From: Chrysomallon squamiferum
Lineage: Eukaryota; Mollusca; Gastropoda; Neomphalida; Peltospiridae
DNA length: 64,000 nucleotides
Assembly (NCBI GenBank): GCA_012295275.1
Contig: CM022672.1
Coordinates: forward strand, 3,767,443 to 3,831,442
Direction: 5' to 3'
Within the stretch, counting starts at the first letter, position 1, and each line of letters begins with the position of its first letter. Positions 47,460 to 62,060 of this stretch are shown here, in pieces. The translations under genes were made by a program, and so were the position numbers. Under the pieces are notes generated by a model that made no database searches, was not told where the DNA came from, and saw only the letters and a program-made list of their open reading frames with translations.

Positions 47460-47900
47460 AAACGATGCGAACGCCATTTAATACTCTCTGGGGCTAGTTC
47501 ACGGCAGAGCTGTTTAAATAAACATGAACCATTAAAACAACATCACATTATCATAGACAGCGAAATTGTCTACGTTTTCCTCCGGAGAATGCCGAGATAA
47601 CGAGGAACCGAATAGACTATCCACTGGCCCCCTGCTGCTAGTATTAGTTTACCGGTAATCTGAGATTTGCTACGCCTCGCTTTATTGGCCAAGTCCCAGT
47701 GTTCTGACTAGTCGTGGCGGGAATGCACATCAGCTGTAAATATATGTTTATTGTTGTTGGACGTGAAATCCCGAGCTCAATTAAAGAAGGTATTTTTCTA
47801 ATCAGCGCTCATTTGTTGACCGAGAGTTCTCGTCCGAGGTTCCTACTTGTCAGTCTTTGTCAATTAAAGAGACATAAATTCAGAGTTACAGAAGTGAAAT
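47460..47900. promoter_or_regulatory. Large candidate regulatory block
   Basis: About 440 bases of balanced, repeat-free sequence with ATTGGCC, TGTTTATTGTTGTTGG (forkhead/Sox-like), CAATTAAAG, TGGCGGGAATG (E2F-like) and several TAAT cores, between microsatellite tracts. The 62-codon frame inside has no family resemblance. It is a plausible conserved non-coding element. Confidence 0.3.
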
Positions 47901-48023
47901 GATAATTGAAAACGATTTCATAGATGTACGGTGAGGCCCGGTTTTGACAGACGAGTTTCTACTAGCGATATTTTAAGTTAACTAATTTTCACTCTTGCTT
48001 TCTGTCTTACTTTTCCCATATTT

Positions 48024-48028
<5 letters not shown>

Positions 48029-48076
<48 letters not shown>

Positions 48077-48105
48077 GTCTCTCTTTAACGTGATGAATTT
48101 TTCAT

Positions 48106-48190
<85 letters not shown>
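48029..48190. repeat. Two (CT)n tracts separated by about 35 bases
   Basis: (CT)n at 48029-48075 and at 48109-48190. The spacer contains ACGTCTCTCTTTAACGTG. Confidence 0.95.
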
Positions 48191-48195
<5 letters not shown>

Positions 48196-50439
48196 TCTCT
48201 CTCTCTCTCACTTTCACACATTTTCAAACACTCTTCCTTACTTTCATATAATCGAGTTTAAACAACTTCGATGCCGACTAATTTCATTTGACGAAGTCTG
48301 TCCTGTGGTTTCACTTTCTGACGGTCACACGGGAAATATTCTGTCTGTCTCTCGTTCACTCACTCAAACTCTTAGTTTCTCTTTTCTTATTTATTTAACA
48401 AACGCACTTCACGATCTGTGGTTATAGAACTGAATAGATATCCCTTTCACTTAGAAAATATCTTTCGTTTAATCATTATAAGTATTTATTGCAACAAATG
48501 CTGTATTTAAAATATTTCTTATTCCCGAAAATTTTCTTTGTTTTAAGAAAAACGGCTCTGAAACCAGATTAGTGTTTGTTCCGAGCATGTGTCACATGCA
48601 GAAGCCATATGCCTGACACCGAGTAGTGTCTGATTGAGATCACCAGGCAGCAGGCGAGAGTCCGCACTCCCAGGTCTTTGAAGACGAGACACGATTGTAA
48701 GTGAGTGCCCGCACTCTTGATAGTGGTTCAAAGATTTCCAAAGTCTTAAAGTGACAGGTTCAATTAGAGAAACCACAAAACTTTGAGAATCTAGCTGCTA
48801 GTAAGTGCACCAGCATGTCTCTAGAAAACACATTAGTGTGCTCTGGATCGAATTTTAAGACATTCATAAAGACGTCCAGTACAGAAACAGCATGACATTG
48901 TTTGCCTGTACATTACATTCAACACGCCCAGTTTGCTGTCGGAACTGTCCGAAATAACGTTGCGTAGATAAATTTGTCTGTACTGTGTTGCAGTATATAA
49001 ATCTTTTTAACTCCAGTGTCCTAAACACAAATAGTGTAGATACATTTGACTTTAATACTGTCGGTAATGTCTGAAATACAAATAGTGAAGATCAGTGTGA
49101 GGTGCACTATGAACATGATATATTAACAACTCATTAATACTGACTGTGAAGAAATCTTGTCATGCGTATTAAAAAGAAAACATCAAATAATATGCTACTT
49201 CTTTTATGAAACATATAAATGAATACTATACGGGTCAAGTATACGTTCTAAATATTTTCTGAACTATTTTGGTTTATATACCAAAGAAGGAATTCAGAAT
49301 GCTGGCAACCATTGGTATAGTTGCATGTAATTATACATCCAGCTTGATAATAGTAAAGTTTGGCATAAAGAGAGTGTGTAGGTTTATCTATAATTCATTA
49401 TCCCATGATTTTTTAGCGTATGAAAAAAAAAAAAAATCTTGTTTGCGTTTGATGTGAGTTCTGTGTCTTGAAATAACTGGAAGTGTACAAAACTCTACAA
49501 CTGATTACAGCAAGAATTGACAAGATTAAAGGAAACCTGTTTGATCTCGTCAAATCTCGCAAATCGCCCGTTCTCGGCGAGATCATGCGCTGATGGACAC
49601 ATCAAAACATTTCTCGACAGCACCGAGTGACCGAGCACGTGCCGTGTTACGTAAGGTCAGCTGTCGACGAGCTCGAATTCCGTGACTGTGATTAGAGAAA
49701 TGGTCCAACGTGAGGGACGACGTTTTTCTTCTTCTTAACGTTATTTCGTTTTCAAATTTTTTTTTTTTTTTTTTTTTTAAATTTCTTATGTAACCTTTCA
49801 AGATTTGTGGTTTAAAGATAATCATTTCAAGAGGTCAGTGCTCAAGGTTAGAATTGATGTCTCAAAGATTTTGCTTACGTGACCTATCAGTTTTAAACAT
49901 CACTTGTGTTTTTACCTTTTCTTTCTTAACGCCAGTGACCTCGGGTTGACCTTCATCTCAACATAAAGGCAAACAAGAGAATTAACGCTAATATCATTCA
50001 AAATCGAAATGGTGATCTTCATTCAATATTTGAATAACAAGTCTTTTATGTAAGCCATATAAATTAAAAAAAAAAAAAAAAAATTTAAAGTTAAAAATCC
50101 CTATTATTTTACCATACACATATACAAAAGCACAGATGCCAACATTCATATATAAATTATAGGCTATCTGCTGAATTTAAAACAGTTAGTTTTAAAAGAA
50201 AAAAAAAAAAAAAAAAAAAATTTAAACATTTTAAATAATCTTTTCAGCCTTGGGGAAAACATTCAAATTAGTTCCACTCTTTAACAAACTGTCTTTGTTT
50301 TCCTGATTCAAAATGACGAAAATAGAAAACAGAAGAAGAAAAGGAAGCCAAAAATCACTGAAGATGTTCTTGAACGTTTTTCCGGCGGAACACACGGTCA
50401 TATTTATAAGTATGATTAGCATTAGACGCCATTAATAAC
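48191..50439. other. Intergenic with degenerate repeats; no gene seen
   Basis: Mixed-composition DNA around 48540-48780 with a 77-codon minus-strand frame that is not recognised. A degenerate repeat lies at 48870-49110 and a CpG patch at 49540-49730. Poly-T or poly-A lies at 49759-49778, 50068-50083 and 50200-50220. Confidence 0.45.
48872..49110. repeat. Degenerate irregular tandem repeat
   Basis: Related segments start TGTC(C/T)(G/T)AAA near 48946, 49017 and 49068, with a weaker one near 48872. They share ATACAAATAGTGxAGAT and ATTTGxCT elements. Spacing is about 74, 71 and 51 bases. Confidence 0.45.
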
Positions 50440-50620
50440 GTCTCGTTTTTCCCGCCAGCGCCATTCTTCAAATCATTTGGCACGTGCTGGACCTTCGGGA
50501 CTTGTACCGGGAAGTGCCGAAGGCGGAATTGGGCGGAGATCGCATTTGATTACCTCCGCCGAAGCGAACTCAGTAAGGCGGATGGCATCGAGCGAAACAC
50601 TTGAGTTGAAAGCGTTGGGG
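50440..50620. promoter_or_regulatory. CpG patch with E2F- and Sp1-like sites
   Basis: TTTCCCGCC near 50447, GCACGTGC near 50480, GGGCGGAG near 50532 and repeated GCCGAAG/CTCCGCC elements. No exon was recognised. Confidence 0.35.
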
Positions 50621-51044
50621 AAATTATCTAGATAAATGCACCTGATTCCTACACTTCAAGTACCATGTCCTCGAGTATTGTTATTGTATTGTACAGTGTG
50701 ACCTTCCGCGAGTTTATTTATATACTGCTTGAAGAAGGTTCTTTGTAAATACTTTATTGTTGTTTTAATCATGTTGTTTTTAACATTGCTTCAGACAACA
50801 ACAACAATAAAAATAAAATAAATAAATAAATAAATAAACAGTTATATGGAGACAGATAATAATAAAAAAAATAATAAAAAAAAAAAAAAAATAAATCAAC
50901 AACTTGTGGTAAACCAATTACATCTGCTCTTGATTTTTTTTTTTTTTTTTTTTTTGTCTCCCTTTATTACTTTAGTCATTTGTATGTTTGTTGGTTGACT
51001 CGTTTGCAAGTAACAATATTCTTTTCTTTTTTCGTTTATATTAC

Positions 51045-51109
<65 letters not shown>

Positions 51110-51589
51110 TCTTTTTTTATTGTGAAGTCCTTGTACTCATTGTGGGTCACACAATCAAACCTCGAACGCTTACGTTTTCTCAAAATAGGTGGTAGTGATC
51201 TACGGCTTGTTAAACTTTTCTTTTGCTGGTTTGTTTTTGGAAACTGTAAATAATACACTGTTGAAAATCAGTGTATTTCTTCCTCATAATTATGTTTAAT
51301 ACATACTATCGATTAATTATAGATGTTCTTTAATTTATTCTTTCGAAATGATGACACTGTCACTGCAAATGACTTTAAAATAAATAAATAAATAAAATTT
51401 AAAATTCAAAAATCACGTAAATTTTTTTTTTTTTTTTTTTTTTAAATACACCACATCCTTTTAAAATATTTCTGGAACCTCCACTCCACCAAGTGATAAA
51501 ATGACTGATATATGAAGAAGTGATTGTTGTCTGGGAAAGGTTATTTGGAAAATGAACAAACCAAGCACCGGAGTCTTCTAACCTCGCAG
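50621..51589. other. Intergenic, repeat-rich
   Basis: AAAT and poly-A runs lie at 50815-50895, poly-T at 50935-50955 and 51420-51443, and (ATT)n at 51049-51107. No gene seen. Confidence 0.5.
51049..51107. repeat. (ATT)n microsatellite
   Basis: About 19 ATT units. Confidence 0.95.
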
Positions 51590-51740
51590 AAAACTGCTAA
51601 CCGCGTAATTCCTACCCGCCACTGCTCATTGACGCCATAATAAATTGTGCTTCCTTTACGGGCGTTAGTTGGCATTCCATTGGATAAGAATTGTGAGCAG
51701 CGGTGTTTGGCGCGTGAGGCTCGCGCTGAACGCGAAGTGA
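51590..51740. promoter_or_regulatory. CpG patch with CCAAT and E2F-like sites
   Basis: ATTGGAT near 51678, TTTGGCGCGTGAGG near 51705 and GAACGCGAAGTG near 51729. It could be a promoter. A frame from 51826 downstream begins MPVRSRKGLIGNTSSG but dissolves into poly-T. Confidence 0.3.
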
Positions 51741-52639
51741 CTCGAAGTTAAACCTGCTTCAGATCAGTAATAAAAACCTAGTGTTGCCAACAGTAATTTG
51801 ACTTCGCCGTTTTGAAGGAAACTAAATGCCCGTTCGTTCGAGGAAAGGCTTGATTGGAAACACGTCGAGTGGAATTGCTCGCGAACTCCTGGCCTGTGTT
51901 ATGTCATATGGGAAAGGATTCTTTTTATATTTTTATTTCACTGTCTCATTCATTTCGTTCTTTTTTTTTTTTTTTTGTGTGTGTGTGTGTGTTTTTTTTT
52001 TCTTTCTGTAACGGTGTAATAAATGACACATTTCAAACGTCAGGAAATGCCGGGAATTTTTACATCAAAATCATAAACATAATATTATATATATATATAT
52101 AATTAGAAAATAAAGTTGATTGTGATAAATGATTATGTTATATTTGAGATAGTAAAATTGAAAATGATGGTGGTGGTGATGACTGTAAAGAAAACGAAAG
52201 GAAAGAATAATGATGATGGTAATCGAATGAAAGAAGATAATAAGATTTGAAGATTAATATCACCATGGAGAAGAAAAATGTAAAAAAAAAAAAAAAAACC
52301 AACAACAAACAAACAAGAGTAACAATCCCTCCCACCAAAAAATCCCCAGTTGAACAAAATCTAAAACAGAGCCAACTAATCTCTTTATTATTCATGGCCA
52401 TCATTTTCACCAGGAATAAAAGAACCAAAAAAAAAAACACAACAAAAAACCCAAAACAAAACCAACCAAATGAACGAAAAAAAGTACAACAACAAAAAAC
52501 GGAATGTGGGCAACCAATAAAAAAATTACGAAAGAAAGAAGTTTCTAAATCAAATCATAAAACGAAAAATACTACTACTACTACTACTACTAATAATAAT
52601 AATAATAAGTAAGTAAGTAAGTAAAAAAAAAAAAAAAAA
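51741..52639. other. Intergenic, repeat-rich
   Basis: Poly-T, GT and TA repeats lie at 51961-52000 and 52085-52102. A-rich low complexity continues from 52270 to 52640 with ACT/AAT triplets. The Asn/Lys-rich frames are artefacts. Confidence 0.5.
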
Positions 52640-52790
52640 GCCTTCTGAGCTCGTTACTGGATTTGACGTAAGTAAAAGTGACGTCTCCCGCGGCCGCTAT
52701 TTGTCCGATACCGGAGATGACTGACTGATGGCTGTAACACTATTGACAGTTCATCTCTGCACTGTGTTACATCTGCGCTGGTCTGACACG
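52640..52790. promoter_or_regulatory. CpG patch with two TGACGT sites
   Basis: TTTGACGTAAG near 52663 and GTGACGTCTCC near 52678 (CRE/ATF-like) lie next to CCGCGGCCGCTATTTG. No exon was recognised. Confidence 0.3.
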
Positions 52791-54649
52791 TGTCTTAGGG
52801 GTGTTTCAGAATCTGTTATATTCCCTCGTTAATAACTCTAAAATATAGGAAATGAAAAAATATCATCATCTTCAAAACAAAAAAATAAAATACAAAAAAA
52901 ACAACACAAAAAACAAGAAGAAGAAGAAGGGGAAAAAAAAAAGAAGTTTAACAGAATAAAATCGATGGTTGATCATTTATTTTCCTTTAAGAAAAACAAA
53001 AAAAAAAAAAAAAAAAATCGAAAAAGAACAACAACAGAAACAAAAAACACAAAACACACACACACAAAAAAAAATTCTAAATTAGAAAATTTTGTGTGTG
53101 GCTAAGTTTTCTCTTTTTTTTAAATAAAAAGTGGATATAAAACTTGTCGAAATCGGGGAAGTAGAAAGTAAAAGAAAGAGCAGAATTCGGCGAGAGAGAA
53201 TTTACTACTACTGCTACTACATTATTACTTCTACAACTTCGGTAACACCAGTTCTGGAGAAAACCATTCAGACGCGCTTTTTATCGTAATAAAATAATAA
53301 TACTACAGTTAACTCAGTGGTCATCGAACACATCATATCATTTGAATAAAATAAAGCAGAGATCAACCGCAACCTTAGGTTAAAAGAAATCGCAAAATAA
53401 ACGTCATCACGTTCATTTACTTAAGACGTAGAAACCGTTTTTGATCATCAAAGTAATTTATCTTAGCCAAGATCCAGAGAAGCAGCAGTAAAATAAATGT
53501 TTATAAAACACTTCAGAAATTTGTTTCATCGACTTTGATGGCTTTCAAGTATCATCCATTTGACCTCCACCGACTATAATTATTTATCTGAAAATGTATC
53601 TTAAAAAGATCTGTTTTAATAACGTCAGTTTTGTTTCCTCCATGCTAGGAGTTATTTCGGTGGAAAGTGTCTGCGAATTAGAGTACCAAAAATTAGACTA
53701 TTTTTAAAATTATTTATTTATTTATTTATATTATAATTCTGGTTCACTTTTTCTTCTTCTTCTTCTTCTTCCTCCTTCTTCTTCTTATTATTACTGTGTT
53801 TATATATTCTTTTACTTACTTATATATTCCTTTATGTTGTTTTATGTTGTGATATGTTGGCTGTTCATATGTTGTGTTGTTTTCAGTTATGTCATAATGT
53901 TCTGTGATGATAATTAAATACCACTAGTTTAAAATACTGTATTCTGAAGAGAGTCTGAAACTGAACAATTTTTGATTTTGTAAAATTCAAACATATCATC
54001 TTTTACTAAAAAAATTATCAAGACGGCTTTCTTAAACAATATTTTAAATAAATAAATAAACTTAGAAAATTAAAGAAAATGTCGAATAAAAAAATTAATA
54101 AGTAAATGGATGAAAAAGAAAGAAAAATGAACGAGGGAATAAATAAATACATTATTAAACGAAAGAGCGAGAGACAGAGAAAAACCCCAGAGATAAAGAC
54201 ATAATATTACAGAGACAGAGAGAGAGAGAATAAAAAATAAAGAAGAAGAAGAAGGAAAAAAAGAAAAGATAAAGTGGTTTTATCTCGTAGAATATTAAAT
54301 AATTCACACAGACTTCAACAGCTCTTGTACAAAGACAGAGTTCAGCTGTTTCAATAATCACTCGCTATTCAGTAACTTGTAGTCACCCAAATTATCAGCG
54401 CAGATTATCTTAGTCAGCGCGATGTAGAATTAATCATCATCGAGCAAATATATCACACGTCACTTAGCCTTGCATAAAGAAAAAAAAAAAATGTAGAAAA
54501 AATAAGAGAGAGAGAGTTAAAAAAGATATCTCTTTGTAAAAAATGTCTGTAAACTCAAAGAATAGAATCGATTACTGGTTTTTTAATCATTGTGAGCAAA
54601 TAAGCCCTGGTAATATTCTGTGAAAGTATTAACTTGGGATAAAAAGCTG
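52791..54649. other. Intergenic, no gene seen
   Basis: A-rich stretches at 52850-53060, CTT repeats at about 53750-53790 and plain AT-rich DNA elsewhere. No coding frame has support. Confidence 0.5.
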
Positions 54650-54830
54650 GTACACGATGTTAGAGCGGCTAAGATGGACGTAAAGAGCCCTTTACAAGCG
54701 GCCATTAGCCGGTGATTACCTTATACAACCTTGAAGACAAATCTGAAGAGATCTCATCAACTCTCGAGTCTTCTTCCATCAGTTAATTAAGTCCCGAGGA
54801 ACTGAATCAGCAACCACGGGCGGATTCAGA
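54650..54830. promoter_or_regulatory. Candidate regulatory patch
   Basis: About 180 bases of repeat-free sequence including GTAAAGAGCCCTTTACAAG, GCGGCCATTAGCC and GGTGATTACC, with homeodomain-type cores. No open frame. Confidence 0.3.
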
Positions 54831-55455
54831 GGGGTGGGACAATACGTATGAACCCAGAAGAAATCTTCCATATAATTTCTAAAAAAAAAAAAAAAAATTT
54901 AAAAAAATAGTTTTTTCACCATTATTTTAGATTTCTTATAATTCAACTCATTTCAGTCATTAAAAGTTATTTTACTCTCTATGGATTTGAATCACGTCCG
55001 AATTCAGAGAAATCTACGCATCTGACGAATTATTCCTATATCGTTTTTTACGACTGATTTTCTTTTCTTTATAATTAATCTCGTTTCATCATGAAAGTTA
55101 TTACACTTTGCAATGGCGCTGGCCCCTACATCCGTAATTATGGATCCGCCCCTGACTTTCTTTGTGTGACAGCGGTACTAAGAAAGTACTGGACTTTTTC
55201 TCTTCTCTCGTTTTCTTTAATAACACACATTGAGGGAATTTGCTGGACTGAACACAAATGTAATTAAGACTTATTTTTTTTGTTCCTGTGGTCGATGGCT
55301 GTGTAATGTAGATATTATCCGTGAATGAACAAACCGATCGAAATAAAATGAAGAAAGGAAGACATAAGGAAGGAAGGAAAGAGAGATGCAGCAACTGAAA
55401 GATTTAATCAACCAGTTAATTAATAAATCATCTGAATCATAAAAAAATATAAAAT

Positions 55456-55499
55456 AGTAATAATAATAATAAATATAATAATAATAATAAATATATAAA

Positions 55500-55538
<39 letters not shown>

Positions 55539-55539
55539 G

Positions 55540-55582
<43 letters not shown>

Positions 55583-55584
55583 AC
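55456..55584. repeat. (AAT)n and (AAAT)n block
   Basis: AAT units, then (AAAT)n from about 55541. Confidence 0.95.
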
Positions 55585-56307
55585 AAATAACAACGATCAA
55601 AAAAGAAACGCCAACTAATAATAACAAAAAAAAAAAAAAAAAAAAGACCTCGCGGTTTAAAATTTTAAAAATACATCAACACAGCAAATAAAATTTCATG
55701 ACAAAATAATTATTATAAATTATGAACTCTAACGATTCTTCCATTTTTCTTTTCGCTAAAAAACATGCAAACGAAAGAAACCGGGGAACGCCTCGGCGTC
55801 ACGAAACTGTTGTCTGTCTGTCTGTGTGTGTGTCTGTCTGTTCTAAATTTAATAGACAAGCGATATAACTGTAATAACTCGTCTTTGTCTGAATTGTGTA
55901 TTGGCGATCAGACGAGTGAATGGTACCAATAAGAACGACAACAACAACAATAATTAAAATAATAATAATAGTAAATAATAATAGTACTAAGAATAGTAAT
56001 AATAAGAAGAAGAACAACAACAACAGTAAAAACAACGTTTGTGAGTGAATACTTACAAGCTAGTATTTACCAGTAAATGCCAACAATTACCACATTACTA
56101 ACATTTACAATAATAATAATAACAACAGTGTCATCACAACAGATAAATACATATATCGTTAAAAACATACCTATATACATACATACATAAATACGTATTT
56201 ATCAAACATATTGCTGTATGTTTTCCTTCTTTTATTATTATTATTTTATTAATATTATTATCAGGTGTTTTTTCTCCCATGTCAAAACCACTTTATAATT
56301 TTGTTGT

Positions 56308-56346
<39 letters not shown>

Positions 56347-56368
56347 TTATTATTTATTATTATTATTA

Positions 56369-56411
<43 letters not shown>
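56308..56411. repeat. (TTAT)n and (ATT)n block
   Basis: TTTA units, then ATT units. Confidence 0.95.
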
Positions 56412-56412
<1 letters not shown>

Positions 56413-56639
56413 CAAGGTGCTAATATCGACAACTAACTTAATTAAATTGTCTGGAACGTAATAGAGCTTAGATCTTTTTCACGAGGTTAAATGGTGCTTT
56501 AGTTTTTTCTCTTCTTTTTTTTTTCTCTCTTTTTTTAACATGACAGGAATACTACTGTAGTGAGTACATCTAGATGTATTTAGTCACTAATGAGATTTGA
56601 TTTGGCTCGTTGTCGCCTTTGAAACAAAGATTATTTTTT

Positions 56640-56960
56640 GATCGGCTGTTGGCGCTGAAAGAAAACCTCGCGTCTGCTAAAACGTCTGAAACGAGCGGCA
56701 TTTTTCTCTCCAATTACCCAACACGTTTCCGCGTCAGTTGAGTGGCGGGAATGTTGCACGTGAGTTGCTCGCGCCCGAGCAGAAACCGTTATCTCGCCGG
56801 CAGACGACACTGTCGCTTGATCACGAGATTTGGCGCCAAATTTGATGACAGGTTTTCCGTGTTCCATTGTTCGCCAGTGAAAGATGCAGAGATGAGACTA
56901 ATTGCGCGGAATTATGATACTTTTACAAGGCTTAAGGATACGGTAACCCGATAGACATTT
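56640..56960. promoter_or_regulatory. CpG patch with a perfect E2F palindrome
   Basis: ATTTGGCGCCAAAT at 56828-56841 is a perfect 14-bp palindrome matching the E2F consensus on both strands. A second E2F-like site, TGGCGGGAA, lies near 56742, CACGTG near 56758, and a CCAAT-like CTCCAATT near 56707. Overlapping frames on both strands (78 and 70 codons) are not recognised and look like GC-driven openings. Confidence 0.4.
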
Positions 56961-59470
<2,510 letters not shown>

Positions 59471-59899
59471 TTTCTCTCTGTCTGGTTAAAAATATATATA
59501 GGTATATATATATATATATGAGTAGCTCTCTGACTTTCTCTGTTAATCTCTATATTCATTCAACCATCTAGCTGATTCTCTCTCTCTCTCTCTCTGGTTT
59601 TATATATATTTTTTTTTTTCTTTCTTTCTTTTCTTCTTATTTGTATTACTGATAGAATAGAAATAAAGATTATTATTTTTAAATCACAGAAAAACAACTC
59701 TGGTTTAGATTTGACACAGAATTGATTTCGTCTTATCTTGTTTTTCAATAACCACTATCTGTATGTTATTATTATTATTATTAAAATGGTAAGAATGAAA
59801 AGTAATATAGATTAATATTATACCGGTATTCCATCTTTCTAAATTTTCAAAAAATATTTTTTTCTTTTTCGCGTCCTATACTGAAGAATCATTTGATAT

Positions 59900-60024
59900 T
59901 TAAAAAAAAAAAAATAAAAAAAAAAAAATGGAAAGAATTTTAAAGAACAATAGAACATATTTTCATATTTAGTAAAAAAAAAAAAAAAAATAATAAAAAA
60001 AAAAAAAAAAAAAAAGATTGAAAA

Positions 60025-60069
<45 letters not shown>

Positions 60070-60137
60070 AAAAAAAAAAAAGAAATAAAAAGAAGTGAAA
60101 GGAGAAAAGAAAATGAAGAAAAAAAAAAAAAAAAAAA
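59900..60137. repeat. A-rich low-complexity block
   Basis: Several poly-A runs of 15-25 with AAT and GAAA units between them. Confidence 0.95.
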
Positions 60138-60776
<639 letters not shown>

Positions 60777-61230
60777 AACATTCACAATAACATTAATACT
60801 AAAATATTTTTAATTTATCAGCTGGTTAATATGACCTTGAACGTAAGAAACTACGCCAGCACTGACGTACATACAACAGCGGAAACAGCAGCAACCCTGT
60901 TATCCATATTTAACCCCAAGCATTATAAGAAGAAAAAAAAAAAAAAAGAATTACCAGATAAATACATTTATTAATACTTCTTTGAAGATAGAATAAATGT
61001 CATGTTCATGTATTTCTGTACGAAGTGGGGTTATAAGATAATGAATTTGTGATTTGGATTTCGCTTTCTTCCTGCAGATTCTGTATTTCCACGGAACTGG
61101 TCAGTTCAGTATCAGTGTTTATCATGGATACATACGCGTTTATCGGTGCCTAGGGGAAAATCATTTTTACGTTTAATTTTCTTGGCTTTTTCCTTCGAGA
61201 GAAACTCAGTGACTCAGAACGTGAGAATTT

Positions 61231-61231
<1 letters not shown>

Positions 61232-61298
<67 letters not shown>
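61232..61298. repeat. (GA)n tract
   Basis: About 33 GA units. Confidence 0.95.
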
Positions 61299-61302
<4 letters not shown>

Positions 61303-61525
61303 GATTCTGTTTTATTGGTTATTCAAGTGATGTGAAGATGACTGTGTAACAAACTGCTAATGGAAAATAAAATCAGCTTCTCACTGAGGTAAAATATCGA
61401 ATTAAAAAGTTATAACAGTTTCTCGGCCACAACAAATAAATAAAAAAATAAGAGAAATGACCCTCTACATAATTTTTTGTTTGTTTGTTTTAATCTTTTA
61501 GTGGCAGCTTCATTTATTTAGTTGT

Positions 61526-61529
<4 letters not shown>

Positions 61530-61581
<52 letters not shown>

Positions 61582-61625
61582 TTAGGATCAGTAATTGTTT
61601 TTTAGTCCTTATTATTTTAAGGTTG

Positions 61626-61682
<57 letters not shown>
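61530..61682. repeat. (ATT)n and a 55-base poly-T
   Basis: ATT units at 61530-61581, then T55 at 61628-61682, the longest homopolymer in the window. Confidence 0.95.
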
Positions 61683-61789
61683 CCTTCTTTGTAACTGATA
61701 CGTTGTTTACTTTCTTTTTTCACTAATTTTTTTTATTATTTTTATTCTAAAGTATTACTCACGCTGATACTAATTATTTCGCTCTACTC

Positions 61790-62060
61790 GTTGGTGGCCT
61801 TAATTTGTATTCAGACTAAACACGAGGCTCCGGTTACCATAGAATTATATTAGTAATAATGGAAGTGACGTGTTGAGCATAAGACGAAAAGTAAACATCT
61901 TGACGCACGTTTATTCCATGTAACAATGGCTGCCTCGGACGGTGTTTACCGTCTTATGTTCCCACAAAAGAAAAGACCTATCGCGATTTACGAGCATGCG
62001 TCATCTTTCTGTACAAGTAAATTGCCCTTCCACTTCAATTTGTCACTCAGTTCGAGGCTA
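61790..62060 (+). promoter_or_regulatory. Promoter-like patch preceding a small ORF
   Basis: Balanced composition with GTGACGTG near 61865 and AACAATGGCTGCC near 61922, resembling a start context or a YY1-type element. It could mark a transcription start on the plus strand. Confidence 0.3.
61926..62016 (+). CDS. Candidate first coding exon, uncertain
   Basis: The ATG in a strong context (AACAATGG) opens MAASDGVYRLMFPQKK, then RPIAIYEHASSFCT, up to a donor-like A/GTAAAT. Without splicing the frame ends after 49 codons. Composition is protein-like and the patch is CpG-containing. I do not recognise it and find no second exon before the window ends. Confidence 0.3.

Larger units (their letters stand above)
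54831..56639. other. Intergenic, repeat-rich
   Basis: Contains poly-A at 54881-54898 and 55626-55645, AAT/AAAT repeats at 55456-55584 and TTAT/ATT repeats at 56308-56411. No gene seen. Confidence 0.5.

Noticed and set aside
56631-56954. Overlapping 78- and 70-codon ORFs on opposite strands
   Set aside because: Openings on both strands are expected in GC-richer patches; neither resembles a protein family.
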